A stretch of DNA of 64,000 nucleotides from Flavobacterium sp. UBA7680 (lineage in GTDB: Bacteria; Bacteroidota; Bacteroidia; Flavobacteriales; Flavobacteriaceae). The stretch covers positions 1 to 64,000 of the forward strand of contig NZ_DLHA01000026.1 in assembly GCF_002482975.1 (NCBI RefSeq), written 5' to 3'. The number at the start of each line of letters is the position of its first letter. Position 1 is the stretch's first letter. Below, piece by piece: positions 42,151 to 50,684 of this stretch. The notes beneath the pieces are model-generated. The model was not told where the DNA came from, did no database searches, and saw only the letters and a program-made list of their open reading frames with translations. Both the position numbers and the translations under genes were made by a program.

Positions 42151-43506
42151 CTATTTTTCTTCTTTATTAAAAGCACTAATAAAGTCTTCAAATTTAGTTT
42201 GGAATGTGTCAAATCCTTCAGAGAAGTAAGTACTCATAGATACTTCAGTATTATCATTGAATTTTAAATAATAAGCTTCACCATAGTATTGTACTTTAAA
42301 CTCTTCGTTATAAGTCCAGTGACCGTCAGGATTCCATTGGTCAACTGTCCATACAGGTATGTTAGCATAATAGCTGTAATCCTCTGCAGAATGTTGTATA
42401 ATATCCGCTATTTTAGTTCCGTCTTTTTTAGAAACTAAAACCAATTTTATATTTTTATTAAAATTGACAGCACTTCCTTCAGAGTATTTTTTCTCATATA
42501 CATTTTTTGCTACGTAATAAGCTTTAAAATCAGTTTTAGGGTTTTGATAATCAGGATAAGCAGGGTGTACTACATTTTTTTCTAATGCTGCCTGATCTGC
42601 TGCTTCAGTAACTAAATCCATATCGGCAACAACAAGAAAATTATCCATTAATTGGAATAAACCATTTGCTTTACCTCTATATTGAGTAAGTTCTTCATTA
42701 GCAAGTAATTTGTCGATTTCAGCGTTACTTCCTGCATTAAAGTTAATTAGAGTTTTTCCGTTGTAAGTAAGAGATGCTTTTGAGGTATTTTGTGCTGCTT
42801 TAACACCACTCATTTCCCAAGTGTAACCATCATTTAAAGTCATTTTGTATGCAAAATCAGTAGGGATTTCTTTTCCGTTTGCATATTTTGCAGTTTGTGT
42901 AAATACAGCCGCTTGTGCATTGTCAATTGTTAAAACTGCATCAGCAGAAAGTGGAAGAAAGAAATGGTCTGTTATTTCTTCTCCGTCATAATAATTAGTG
43001 GCGAATTTTACTTTTATGTCAGATGAAACACTTTTAGAAGTAAAAACAGCATTGTTTGCAGTTTGAGATTCTTTAGCTGGGAAAACAAATTTCAGCTCTG
43101 TAGTTGAAGCTGTTTTTACCCACTTTTTGTTGGTATTATTCCATGTATAAACACCATATACACCAGAAACAGTTAAAATGTCTTCAATGCCATTATCATC
43201 TTTTCCATCAAAAAGCTCAATTTGATCAACACCTAACAATCTTGATAAATTTTCTAATGCTTCAATAGCTCCAGAACTTTTCGTTTTGTCTAGTTCAGTA
43301 AGCATTTGATTAGCTTCAGCTTCTAATTTTAATTTTTGCTCACCAGGAGTTAATTTAGAATAAGGCTGTTTAACAATTGCAGCAATTTGCTCTTCTAATG
43401 ATAATTCTGTTTCAGGTTTAGTTTCTTCATCATTGCTTTCGTCGCTTGAACATGAAACCATAAGCTGCGAAGCAACTAATGATAATAAAAGGAATTTTTT
43501 AATCAT
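42151..43506 (-). CDS. Large lipoprotein, family not recognised
   Basis: Protein of 451 residues with lipobox QLMVSCSSDES followed by an acidic linker and a helical region (about 35-95, LEEQIAAIVKQPYSKLTPGEQKLKLEAEANQML), then a mainly beta body with several aromatic-rich strands. I do not recognise the family. It stands alone: convergent terminator on one side, and on the other a near-consensus -7 sequence (TATATTCG on the minus strand) in a 220-base gap. Probably an outer-membrane or periplasmic lipoprotein. Confidence 0.75.
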   Translation of the reverse strand: MIKKFLLLSLVASQLMVSCSSDESNDEETKPETELSLEEQIAAIVKQPYSKLTPGEQKLKLEAEANQMLTELDKTKSSGAIEALENLSRLLGVDQIELFDGKDDNGIEDILTVSGVYGVYTWNNTNKKWVKTASTTELKFVFPAKESQTANNAVFTSKSVSSDIKVKFATNYYDGEEITDHFFLPLSADAVLTIDNAQAAVFTQTAKYANGKEIPTDFAYKMTLNDGYTWEMSGVKAAQNTSKASLTYNGKTLINFNAGSNAEIDKLLANEELTQYRGKANGLFQLMDNFLVVADMDLVTEAADQAALEKNVVHPAYPDYQNPKTDFKAYYVAKNVYEKKYSEGSAVNFNKNIKLVLVSKKDGTKIADIIQHSAEDYSYYANIPVWTVDQWNPDGHWTYNEEFKVQYYGEAYYLKFNDNTEVSMSTYFSEGFDTFQTKFEDFISAFNKEEK

Positions 43507-43692
43507 AAAGGTGGTATTAATTAATTGGATTTAAATCAATGTTTTGGTTTTGATTTTTAAAATGCGAATATACACTTTCGATTTATTTAATCCTTACGGG
43601 AAACCGTAAAAACGTAAACTTTTTTCTATTAATTTATTTGCAAAAAATACCATGAAGAACACATTCTGTTACAGATTAATAGATAAGTTTTT

Positions 43693-43700
43693 TACATTTG
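43693..43700 (+). promoter_or_regulatory. -7 element of the alpha/beta hydrolase gene
   Basis: TACATTTG, 26 bases before ATG 43727. Confidence 0.65.
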
Positions 43701-43726
43701 TAGAAGAATTTTAAAATAAAAATTTA

Positions 43727-44491
43727 ATGCTTTACTCAAAAATAGAAGGCGAAGGAAAACCATTTATCATCATGCATGGATTTCTTGGAATGTCTGATAA
43801 TTGGAAAACTCTGGCAGGACAATATGTCGAAGCCGGATTTCAGGTTCATATTTTAGATTTAAGAAATCACGGACGAAGCTTTCATTCAGACGAATGGAGT
43901 TATGAAGCAATGGTTCAGGATGTATATGAATATTGCCAGGCAAATAATCTGACAAGAATTGATATTCTGGGGCATTCAATGGGTGGAAAAGTGGCTATGC
44001 TTTTTGCAACAACACATTCTGATCTTGTAGATAAATTAATTGTGGCAGATATTGGTCCGAAATTTTACAAACAGCACCATCAGGATATTTTAGCAGGTTT
44101 AAATGCAGTTGATTTTTCTGTAAAACCAAGCCGAAATGATGTTGAAGCAATCGTTGCTCAATATGTTTCTGATTTTGGAACACGCCAGTTTTTATTGAAA
44201 AATTTATATTGGAAAGAACCGGGACAACTTGCTTTCCGTTTTAATTTGGAAGTTTTTAATAATAACCTCGATGCTATTGGGAAACCTTTGGCAGAAAATT
44301 TAGTTTTTAATAATCCCACCTTGTTTATTAGAGGCGGAGAATCTGGATATATCTTAGATGCAGATTTAGATGAAATAAGAAAACAGTTTCCGAATTTTAA
44401 ACTAGAAACTATTCCGGGCGCAGGACACTGGCTTCATGCCGAAAATCCTAAAATGTTTTTTGAACTGACAACCGAGTTTTTGAAAGAGTAA
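43727..44491 (+). CDS. Alpha/beta-fold hydrolase (YbfF-like esterase)
   Basis: Protein of 254 residues with the oxyanion-hole HGFLGMSDNW segment, the nucleophile elbow GHSMGGK (catalytic serine), an aspartate in the late strand region and the catalytic histidine in PGAGHWLHAENP. The layout and DLRNHGRSFHSD segment fit the YbfF/abhydrolase-11-like esterases. The substrate cannot be told from sequence. Single gene with its own promoter. Confidence 0.9.
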   Translation: MLYSKIEGEGKPFIIMHGFLGMSDNWKTLAGQYVEAGFQVHILDLRNHGRSFHSDEWSYEAMVQDVYEYCQANNLTRIDILGHSMGGKVAMLFATTHSDLVDKLIVADIGPKFYKQHHQDILAGLNAVDFSVKPSRNDVEAIVAQYVSDFGTRQFLLKNLYWKEPGQLAFRFNLEVFNNNLDAIGKPLAENLVFNNPTLFIRGGESGYILDADLDEIRKQFPNFKLETIPGAGHWLHAENPKMFFELTTEFLKE

Positions 44492-44601
44492 TTGTTATAA
44501 GGTTTTAGACTTTTATTAATATTAGGTAAATTGACAAGATACATTATAGTTAGATAAAGTTAAAAAATAAGAATTAACTTACGTATAAACATTAAAATTC
44601 A

Positions 44602-44609
44602 TAAATTTG
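44602..44609 (+). promoter_or_regulatory. -7 element of the sterol-desaturase-family gene
   Basis: TAAATTTG, 28 bases before ATG 44638; a longer frame starting at 44614 would begin too close to the transcription start. Confidence 0.65.
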
Positions 44610-44637
44610 CATTTTGAATTTTAATGTTTATAATTTA

Positions 44638-45567
44638 ATGGATTTCAATTTTTATAATTTATTTGACGAAAGTGGTTTAGGGTTAATTTATTTATATTCT
44701 TCTCCATTTTTTGCACTTTTGATTTTTGTCGAAATGCTCTTTAGTCATTTTGGTAAAAAGAACCTTTATACTAAAAAAGACGTTTTTGTAAATGTTACAT
44801 TTGCGGTGCTTAATTTTGCATTAGATTTTATAATGAAATCATTTGCTTTTGGGGTTATGTTTTTCTTTTTTCAACACCGTATTTTTTCTTGCAATATACA
44901 CATTTGGTATTACTGGGCTGCTGTTTTCTTACTGCAGGATTTCGCATATTATGTATTGCATGTTGTAGATCATAAATCCCGTTTCTTTTGGTCCGTACAT
45001 ATTACGCATCACAGTTCAGAATACTATAATATTTCTACCGGATTCAGGTCGCCTGTTTTCCAGCCACTTTATCGTTATTTGTATTTTTCTCCTTTGGCTT
45101 TTCTAGGTTTTAACCCTTGGCATATTATGGCGGCTTATGCATTGTTTCAGGTTTATGGAACTTTGGTACATACTCAAAGTGTAAAAAGTATGGGTATTTT
45201 AGAATGGGTTTTAGTGACACCATCACATCATCGGGTGCATCATGCCAGAAATATCAAATACTTAGACAAAAACATGGGAATGGCATTAATAATTTGGGAT
45301 AGAATATTTGGAACTTTTCAGAAAGAAGAACGAGAAATACCCGTAAAATTTGGAATTTACCCAAAGCGAAAAGAAGATAGTGCTTTTGAACTTTTATTCT
45401 ACGAATGGAAAAAAATGTGGAAAGATATAAAACAGCCTAACATCGGCTGGCAAAACCGATTGAAGTATATGTTTTATGCTCCCGGCTGGAAACCAAACGG
45501 ACAAGGAAAAACAGTAAAAGATTATCAAAGAGAATATGAATTGAAGCAAAATAGTATGTTAAACTAA
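44638..45567 (+). CDS. Sterol desaturase / fatty acid hydroxylase superfamily membrane protein
   Basis: Protein of 309 residues with about four hydrophobic segments and the di-iron histidine clusters of the superfamily: His108-x3-His112 (HVVDH), His121/124/125 (HITHH), His178 and His197/198/201/202 (HHRVHH). All clusters are present, so it is probably catalytically active as an oxygen-dependent lipid hydroxylase or desaturase in the inner membrane. In Flavobacteria the substrate is unlikely to be a sterol; a lipid or carotenoid is more plausible. A small membrane protein gene follows 90 bases later. Confidence 0.9.
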   Translation: MDFNFYNLFDESGLGLIYLYSSPFFALLIFVEMLFSHFGKKNLYTKKDVFVNVTFAVLNFALDFIMKSFAFGVMFFFFQHRIFSCNIHIWYYWAAVFLLQDFAYYVLHVVDHKSRFFWSVHITHHSSEYYNISTGFRSPVFQPLYRYLYFSPLAFLGFNPWHIMAAYALFQVYGTLVHTQSVKSMGILEWVLVTPSHHRVHHARNIKYLDKNMGMALIIWDRIFGTFQKEEREIPVKFGIYPKRKEDSAFELLFYEWKKMWKDIKQPNIGWQNRLKYMFYAPGWKPNGQGKTVKDYQREYELKQNSMLN

Positions 45568-45657
45568 TCTGAAGTTTCAATTCAGAAAACCATTCTGAAT
45601 AAATATATGGTTAGACAAAAAATCATTACTTTTATTAAAATTTTAAAAGAAAAAGTT

Positions 45658-46002
45658 ATGAAATTAATACTAAGACTTCTTGTCACTGCAGCTTTAGTCT
45701 TGTTGATCGCAAATTTTTTACCCGGAGTTTATGTTGCCAGTTTTGGGACAGCAGTAATAGTAGCAGTGGTTTTAGGATTATTAAATCTTTTTATAAAACC
45801 AATTCTGGTTGTACTAACGCTGCCGGTTACAGTTATTACGCTGGGGTTATTTTTACTGGTTATCAATGCCATAATTATTATATTTTGTACTTATATTGTT
45901 GGAGGCTTTAAGGTCGAATCATTTTGGACAGCATTATTTTTCAGTATTATTTTGTCAATACTTCAGTCAATTACTTACAAAATATTAGGAGACGATAAAT
46001 AA
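45658..46002 (+). CDS. Phage-holin-family (PF04020-type) small membrane protein
   Basis: Protein of 114 residues with four hydrophobic segments and the conserved NLFIKPILVVLTLPVTVITLG block of a family often called phage holin family protein. Members are ordinary chromosomal membrane proteins in most bacteria, and there is no phage context here. ATG 45658 is chosen because the longer frame to 45607 adds a basic, non-membrane leader. An inverted repeat follows before tig. Confidence 0.85.
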   Translation: MKLILRLLVTAALVLLIANFLPGVYVASFGTAVIVAVVLGLLNLFIKPILVVLTLPVTVITLGLFLLVINAIIIIFCTYIVGGFKVESFWTALFFSIILSILQSITYKILGDDK

Positions 46003-46057
46003 ATCAAAATTAAAAGCACATTAAAACTGCTTCAAATACAATAGATTAAAAACTTGG

Positions 46058-46092
46058 TTGGGTTGCAAAAATTTTATAATTTTGCAACCCAA
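46058..46092. repeat. Perfect inverted repeat surrounding the tig -7 element
   Basis: Arms TTGGGTTGCAAAA (46058-46070) and TTTTGCAACCCAA (46080-46092) around a 9-base spacer. It can act as a terminator for the upstream gene or as an operator, since the tig promoter lies inside it. Confidence 0.85.
46077..46084 (+). promoter_or_regulatory. -7 element of the tig promoter
   Basis: TAATTTTG, inside the inverted repeat and 34 bases before ATG 46119. Confidence 0.6.
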
Positions 46093-46118
46093 TTTTATTA
46101 TGTAAATTAAAGAAGAAG

Positions 46119-47441
46119 ATGGATATTAAAAGAGTAGCAACAGACGCTGTGAATGAAACAATTGTATTGACAGTTGTTCACATGGATTATAAAGGTCAGG
46201 TAGCAAAAAGAATAAACGAAAAAATGCCATTGGCTACCGTAAAAGGTTTTAGAAAAGGACAAGTTCCTAAAGATCTTGTTGAAAAACAATACGGAAAAGC
46301 AATTAAGCAGGAAGAAATTAAAAAAGTAGTTGATTTGGCTTTAGAGCGTTTTGTTCAATCTGAAAGATTAAACCTTTTAGGAACTCCTCTTGCTAAAGAA
46401 AACGAAAACCTTGACTGGGATGCAGAAGAATTAACTTTTGAATACGAAATTGGTTTAGTGCCAAACTTCGAAATTGATTTAGAGGCTAAAAACAATATCG
46501 TAAAATATATCGTTACTGCTGATGATAAATTAATCGACGGACAAGTAGAACGTATCCAAAAACAATTTGGAAAAGCAATTCCTCAGGATAAAGTAGATGC
46601 TGACTCTGATTTAACTGGAACTTTTACAAACGAAGAAAAAGGTATCAGCAATACAACTACAATTTCTGTTTCTACATTCAACAAAAAAGCTGGAGATAAA
46701 TTCATCGGTAAAAAAGTTGGAGATGTTGTTAAAGTAAGTACAAAAGGTTTATTTGAAGACGATCACCAATTAATGGATTACTTAAAAGTATCTCATGATG
46801 ACGTTCACGGTTTAGATATCGAAGTAAACTTTACAATCGAGGCTATCAACGGTGCTGAATTAGCAGAATTAAACCAAGATTTATTTGATAAACTTTTTGG
46901 TGAAGGAAAAGTAGCTTCTTTAGAAGACTTAAAAGCTAAAATTAAAGAAGATGCTGAAGCTCAATTCGCACAGCAAGCTGACCAAAAATTATTATTAGAC
47001 GTTCAGGATTTCTTAATCGAAAACACAAAATTTGATTTACCTTCTGAATTCCTTAAAAAATGGTTACAAACTGTTGGAGAGAAAAAACTTTCTGCAGAAG
47101 AAGCTGAAGTTGAATACGCAAGATCTGAAAAAGGTTTACGTTTTCAATTAATTGAAGGAAAAGCAATGGCTCAAAGTAACATTCAAATTACTTTTGAAGA
47201 CTTGAAAGAGTTTACTACAGGTGCTATCAGACAACAAATGGCTCAATTTGGACAAACAAACCCAACTGATGAAGAAGTTCAGGGAATCGTGGCTAGAGTT
47301 TTATCTAACCAAGAAGAAGTGAAAAGACTTTCTGAGCAAGTTGTAGCAGCTAAATTGTTAGATTTATTCAAAGAGAAAGCAAATCCAACAACTAAAGAAG
47401 TTACTTACGAAGAATTTATTGCAGCTTCTTACGGAGAATAA
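46119..47441 (+). CDS. tig: Trigger factor (ribosome-associated chaperone)
   Basis: Protein of 440 residues with the N-terminal ribosome-binding domain, including the GFRKGQVP signature (about residues 44-51), a central FKBP-like domain (about 155-245) and a C-terminal helical chaperone domain. The central domain is weakly conserved, as often in Bacteroidota. It is followed by a strong terminator, then clpP and clpX, the widespread tig-clpP-clpX order. Confidence 0.93.
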   Translation: MDIKRVATDAVNETIVLTVVHMDYKGQVAKRINEKMPLATVKGFRKGQVPKDLVEKQYGKAIKQEEIKKVVDLALERFVQSERLNLLGTPLAKENENLDWDAEELTFEYEIGLVPNFEIDLEAKNNIVKYIVTADDKLIDGQVERIQKQFGKAIPQDKVDADSDLTGTFTNEEKGISNTTTISVSTFNKKAGDKFIGKKVGDVVKVSTKGLFEDDHQLMDYLKVSHDDVHGLDIEVNFTIEAINGAELAELNQDLFDKLFGEGKVASLEDLKAKIKEDAEAQFAQQADQKLLLDVQDFLIENTKFDLPSEFLKKWLQTVGEKKLSAEEAEVEYARSEKGLRFQLIEGKAMAQSNIQITFEDLKEFTTGAIRQQMAQFGQTNPTDEEVQGIVARVLSNQEEVKRLSEQVVAAKLLDLFKEKANPTTKEVTYEEFIAASYGE

Positions 47442-47463
47442 TTTCTGAAAAATAATTATATTT

Positions 47464-47498
47464 GAGCGTCGGCAGTTTTCTGCCGACGCTCTTTTTTT
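47464..47498 (+). terminator. Intrinsic terminator after tig
   Basis: Perfect 12-bp GC-rich stem GAGCGTCGGCAG / CTGCCGACGCTC with a TTTT loop and seven T. It is the strongest hairpin in the window. Confidence 0.95.
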
Positions 47499-47512
47499 GT
47501 TTCAGGTTTATC

Positions 47513-47574
47513 TTGTTTCAGGTTTCATGTTAGCCGCAGAACTTGAAACTAAATTAACTTGAAACATGAAACAA
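47513..47574. repeat. Inverted GTTTCA-type intergenic repeat
   Basis: Arms of 19 bases (47513-47531 and 47556-47574) match at 17 of 19 positions when folded. They are built from GTTTCA / TGAAAC words, and a further GTTTCAGG copy precedes them. It lies between tig and clpP. Confidence 0.8.
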
Positions 47575-47623
47575 AACAAAAAGAAGACAAATTGACATTC
47601 TTTAGAAATAGGTACAACCTTTG

Positions 47624-48343
47624 ATGGAGAATAATATATTAAATAAAGTAAACTTAGAACAGATACATATGAACTACGGTAAAGAATTCAAAAAATTTGC
47701 TACAAAGCACCAAGGAGTAAACGCTATGTACTATGACAAAATCATAGCTGCGATGAACCCAACGAATATGACTCCATATATTATTGAAGAACGTCAGTTG
47801 AACATTTCTCAATTAGACGTTTTTTCAAGATTAATGATGGACAGAATTATCTTTTTAGGAACTGGTATCGACGACCAAATCGCTAATATCGTTCAGGCTC
47901 AGTTATTATTTTTAGAAAGTGCTGATGCATCAAAAGATATCCAGATTTATTTAAATTCTCCAGGAGGAAGCGTTTACGCGGGATTGGGAATTTATGACAC
48001 AATGCAATTTATTAAACCAGACGTAGCTACAATTTGTACAGGAATGGCAGCTTCTATGGGCGCAGTTTTATTATGTGCAGGAGCAGCAGGAAAACGTTCG
48101 GCTTTGCCACATTCACGAGTAATGATTCACCAGCCATCTGGAGGAGCACAAGGTGTTGCAACAGACATGGAAATCAACTTACGTGAAATGTTGAAATTAA
48201 AAGATGAATTATACAACATTATTTCTCAGCATTCAGGACAGACTTTCGAAAGAGTTCACAAAGACAGTGAGCGTGATTACTGGATGATCGCTGAAGAAGC
48301 AAAAGAATACGGAATGATTGATGAAGTATTAAGAAGAAGCTAA
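47624..48343 (+). CDS. clpP: ATP-dependent Clp protease proteolytic subunit
   Basis: Protein of 239 residues from ATG 47624, with the serine-protease triad Ser144 (TGMAASMGA), His169 (VMIHQP) and Asp218 (SERDYW) and the LNSPGGSVYAGLGIYD block. It forms the barrel that degrades proteins unfolded by ClpX. The N-terminus is longer than usual; an in-frame ATG at 47669 (MNYGKEFKKF) would give a more standard length and is a fair alternative. clpX follows after 170 bases with its own promoter. Confidence 0.95.
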   Translation: MENNILNKVNLEQIHMNYGKEFKKFATKHQGVNAMYYDKIIAAMNPTNMTPYIIEERQLNISQLDVFSRLMMDRIIFLGTGIDDQIANIVQAQLLFLESADASKDIQIYLNSPGGSVYAGLGIYDTMQFIKPDVATICTGMAASMGAVLLCAGAAGKRSALPHSRVMIHQPSGGAQGVATDMEINLREMLKLKDELYNIISQHSGQTFERVHKDSERDYWMIAEEAKEYGMIDEVLRRS

Positions 48344-48351
48344 TTTTTTTT

Positions 48352-48501
48352 AAGCTTCTAAGTTGCTAAGACGCTGATAATCTAAGTGTTCTTTGTAATT
48401 TAAAATCAAAATAAAAATCAAATATTAAGCTGTAAAGGCGTTAAGTTTTAAAGTTTTAGATAAAAAAAGCTTAGAAACTTAGTATCTTTGCAGCTTAGTA
48501 A
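48352..48501. repeat. CTTAG-word inverted repeats between clpP and clpX
   Basis: The left copy (about 48352-48369) and the right copy (about 48470-48501) consist of CTAAGTTGCTAAG / CTTAGAAACTTAG words and can pair over most of 18 bases. The clpX -7 element lies inside the right copy. A similar set occurs at 53108-53142. Confidence 0.7.
48483..48490 (+). promoter_or_regulatory. -7 element of the clpX promoter
   Basis: TATCTTTG, 23 bases before ATG 48514, embedded in a CTTAG repeat. Confidence 0.6.
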
Positions 48502-48513
48502 CTTAAATAAAGA

Positions 48514-49746
48514 ATGGCAAAAGTAGTATTAGAATGTTCGTTTTGTGGAAGAAAAAAGCCAGAAACTAATTTATTAATTGCTGGTATTAATGCACATATT
48601 TGCGATAAGTGTATTGAACAGGCACACGGAATTGTTCTAGAAGAATTAAAATCAAGTGGAAGCGCGAAACTTGTTGGCGATTTAATTTTAAAGAAACCAA
48701 AAGAAATCAGAGCTTTCCTGGATCAATACGTTATTGGTCAGGACCAGACAAAAAAAGTAATGTCGGTTGCGGTTTACAATCACTACAAACGTTTAATGCA
48801 GCAGCAATTAGACGATGAAGTAGAGATTGAAAAAAGTAACATCATTATGGTGGGTCAAACCGGAACAGGAAAAACATTGGTTGCTAAAACAATCGCAAAA
48901 ATGTTAGACGTTCCTTTGGCTATTGTTGATGCAACAGTATTAACAGAAGCTGGTTATGTAGGAGAGGATGTTGAAAGTATTTTAACACGTCTTTTACAAG
49001 CTGCCGATTATGATGTAACCAAAGCAGAAAGAGGAATCGTATTTATTGATGAAATTGATAAAATTGCCCGTAAGAGCGATAATCCATCCATAACACGTGA
49101 CGTTTCTGGTGAAGGTGTACAACAGGCTTTATTAAAATTATTAGAAGGAACAGTTGTAAACGTACCGCCAAAAGGAGGACGTAAACACCCGGACCAAAAA
49201 TTTGTTGAGGTAAATACACAAAACATCCTGTTTATTGCAGGAGGAGCTTTTGATGGAGTAGAACGTATTATTTCTAAACGTTTAAACCGTCAGGCTGTTG
49301 GATATTCTACTTCTAAAAATGTAGATAATATCGATAAAAATAACTTGCTTCAATATATTATTCCAAAAGACATTAAAGATTTTGGTTTGATTCCGGAGAT
49401 CATTGGTCGTTTACCGGTATTAACACACATGGATCCTTTAGATAAAGAAACACTTCGTGCTATTTTGACGCAGCCTAAAAATGCATTGGTAAAACAATAT
49501 CAGAAATTATTCTTAATGGATGAAGTTGAGTTTACAATTACAGATGAAGCTTTAGACTTTATTGTAGACAAAGCATTAGAATACAAATTAGGAGCACGTG
49601 GATTACGTTCACTTTGTGAAGCAATCTTGACAGATGCAATGTACGAACTGCCAAGTTCTGACGATAAAGTTTTATTAATCGACAAGGATTATGCAGAACA
49701 TACTTTAAGCAAAAACTTATTGAAGCGAATGGAAATTGCTTCTTAA
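48514..49746 (+). CDS. clpX: ATP-dependent Clp protease ATP-binding subunit ClpX
   Basis: Protein of 410 residues. The N-terminal zinc-binding domain has Cys8, Cys11, Cys30 and Cys33. The AAA+ domain has Walker A GQTGTGKT (114-121) and Walker B IVFIDEID, and the C-terminal part contains GARGLRS (sensor 2). The loop that docks into ClpP, IGF in Escherichia coli, reads VGY here (residues 262-264). It unfolds tagged substrates for ClpP. A double hairpin terminator follows. Confidence 0.96.
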   Translation: MAKVVLECSFCGRKKPETNLLIAGINAHICDKCIEQAHGIVLEELKSSGSAKLVGDLILKKPKEIRAFLDQYVIGQDQTKKVMSVAVYNHYKRLMQQQLDDEVEIEKSNIIMVGQTGTGKTLVAKTIAKMLDVPLAIVDATVLTEAGYVGEDVESILTRLLQAADYDVTKAERGIVFIDEIDKIARKSDNPSITRDVSGEGVQQALLKLLEGTVVNVPPKGGRKHPDQKFVEVNTQNILFIAGGAFDGVERIISKRLNRQAVGYSTSKNVDNIDKNNLLQYIIPKDIKDFGLIPEIIGRLPVLTHMDPLDKETLRAILTQPKNALVKQYQKLFLMDEVEFTITDEALDFIVDKALEYKLGARGLRSLCEAILTDAMYELPSSDDKVLLIDKDYAEHTLSKNLLKRMEIAS

Positions 49747-49756
49747 ACCTCCAAAT

Positions 49757-49789
49757 AACTTTGTCAAAGTTCAAAACTTTGACAAAGTT
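49757..49789 (+). terminator. Hairpin after clpX
   Basis: Perfect 14-bp inverted repeat AACTTTGTCAAAGT / ACTTTGACAAAGTT around TCAAA. There is no long T-tract; probably a first terminator or an mRNA end-protecting stem. Confidence 0.75.
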
Positions 49790-49797
49790 TCACTTTT

Positions 49798-49829
49798 AAA
49801 CCTGTTCATTTATTTGAGCAGGTTTTTTT
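49798..49829 (+). terminator. Intrinsic terminator after clpX
   Basis: Eleven-pair stem AAACCTGTTCA / TGAGCAGGTTT (one G-T pair) followed by further T. Confidence 0.85.
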
Positions 49830-49878
49830 ATACTTTTAAAGTAAGATTTCCGTTTCGGATTTTGTGTAAATTGTGAGC

Positions 49879-50532
49879 ATGAAAAATATGATTTTTGTAA
49901 TTGGTTTGGCTTTGATTTTATCTTGTAATCAAAAAGATAAAAAAGAAATGTTGGTTTCTGAAAAAGAAAACAAAATAGAAGTAATTGAAAAAGAGAAACC
50001 TCGTGTTGAAGTTGATTACAGCAAATTTTATAAAGAAGCAAAACAATATTGCCTTCAAAATAACTTGAATAAAGATAAATTTATTCTAATCGATCTAGGA
50101 TTGCATTCAGGTTTAAAGAGATTCTTTATTTATGATTTCAAGAAAAACCTAGTTGTAAAATCATCTATGGTAAGTCACGGCTGCGGCGATAATAGATGGG
50201 GCGGAACAGTAACTAAAGAAAAACCGCAGATTAGTAATGAATTCGATTCGCATTGTTCCTCGCTGGGTAAATATGTCATTTTAGACCGAGGAGTAAGTCA
50301 ATGGGGAATAAAAGTCAATTATATTTTACAAGGAAAAGACAAAACGAATTCAAATGCTAGAAACCGTGCCATAGTTTTACATTCCTGGGAAGCAGTTCCT
50401 GAAAACGAAGTTTATCCCGAAGGAACGCCGGAAGGCTGGGGCTGTCCAGCAGTTTCAAACGAAAGCATGAAAGAAATCGACGAACTTCTAAAAACGAATA
50501 AAAAAGTCCTGATGTGGATTATTAAATCGTAG
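49879..50532 (+). CDS. Murein L,D-transpeptidase catalytic-domain lipoprotein
   Basis: Protein of 217 residues with lipobox LALILSCNQ. The catalytic region has SHGCGDN, SSLGKYVILDRG, ARNRAIVLHSW and the nucleophile motif EGWGCPAVS, which fits the YkuD-like murein L,D-transpeptidase family seen as putative lipoproteins in Bacteroidota. It probably acts on peptidoglycan cross-links in the periplasm. An upstream in-frame GTG at 49873 exists, but ATG 49879 gives the cleaner signal peptide. Confidence 0.88.
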   Translation: MKNMIFVIGLALILSCNQKDKKEMLVSEKENKIEVIEKEKPRVEVDYSKFYKEAKQYCLQNNLNKDKFILIDLGLHSGLKRFFIYDFKKNLVVKSSMVSHGCGDNRWGGTVTKEKPQISNEFDSHCSSLGKYVILDRGVSQWGIKVNYILQGKDKTNSNARNRAIVLHSWEAVPENEVYPEGTPEGWGCPAVSNESMKEIDELLKTNKKVLMWIIKS

Positions 50533-50578
50533 TTTTCAAAAAGACATTTTTTCTAATGAAAATAAAAATGTTATAAAT

Positions 50579-50646
50579 AGCCCTGATCGAAACGGCATCC
50601 TTTTGTGGTGGGGTTCACCACAAAAGATAGAGTGTAGAGCAGGACT
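50579..50646. repeat. Structured intergenic element
   Basis: Perfect 11-bp inner stem CTTTTGTGGTG / CACCACAAAAG (50600-50626) flanked by partly pairing outer arms AGCCCTGAT... and ...GAGCAGGACT. The layout resembles dispersed palindromic elements I associate with Flavobacterium intergenic regions. Confidence 0.65.
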
Positions 50647-50684
50647 GAAGGTTATTTTGAAAAACGAAATTTCTGCTTCTAAAA

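Noticed and set aside
45658..46002. Possible prophage because of a holin-family name
   Set aside because: The family is widespread in ordinary chromosomes and there are no phage structural, integrase or lysis genes nearby.
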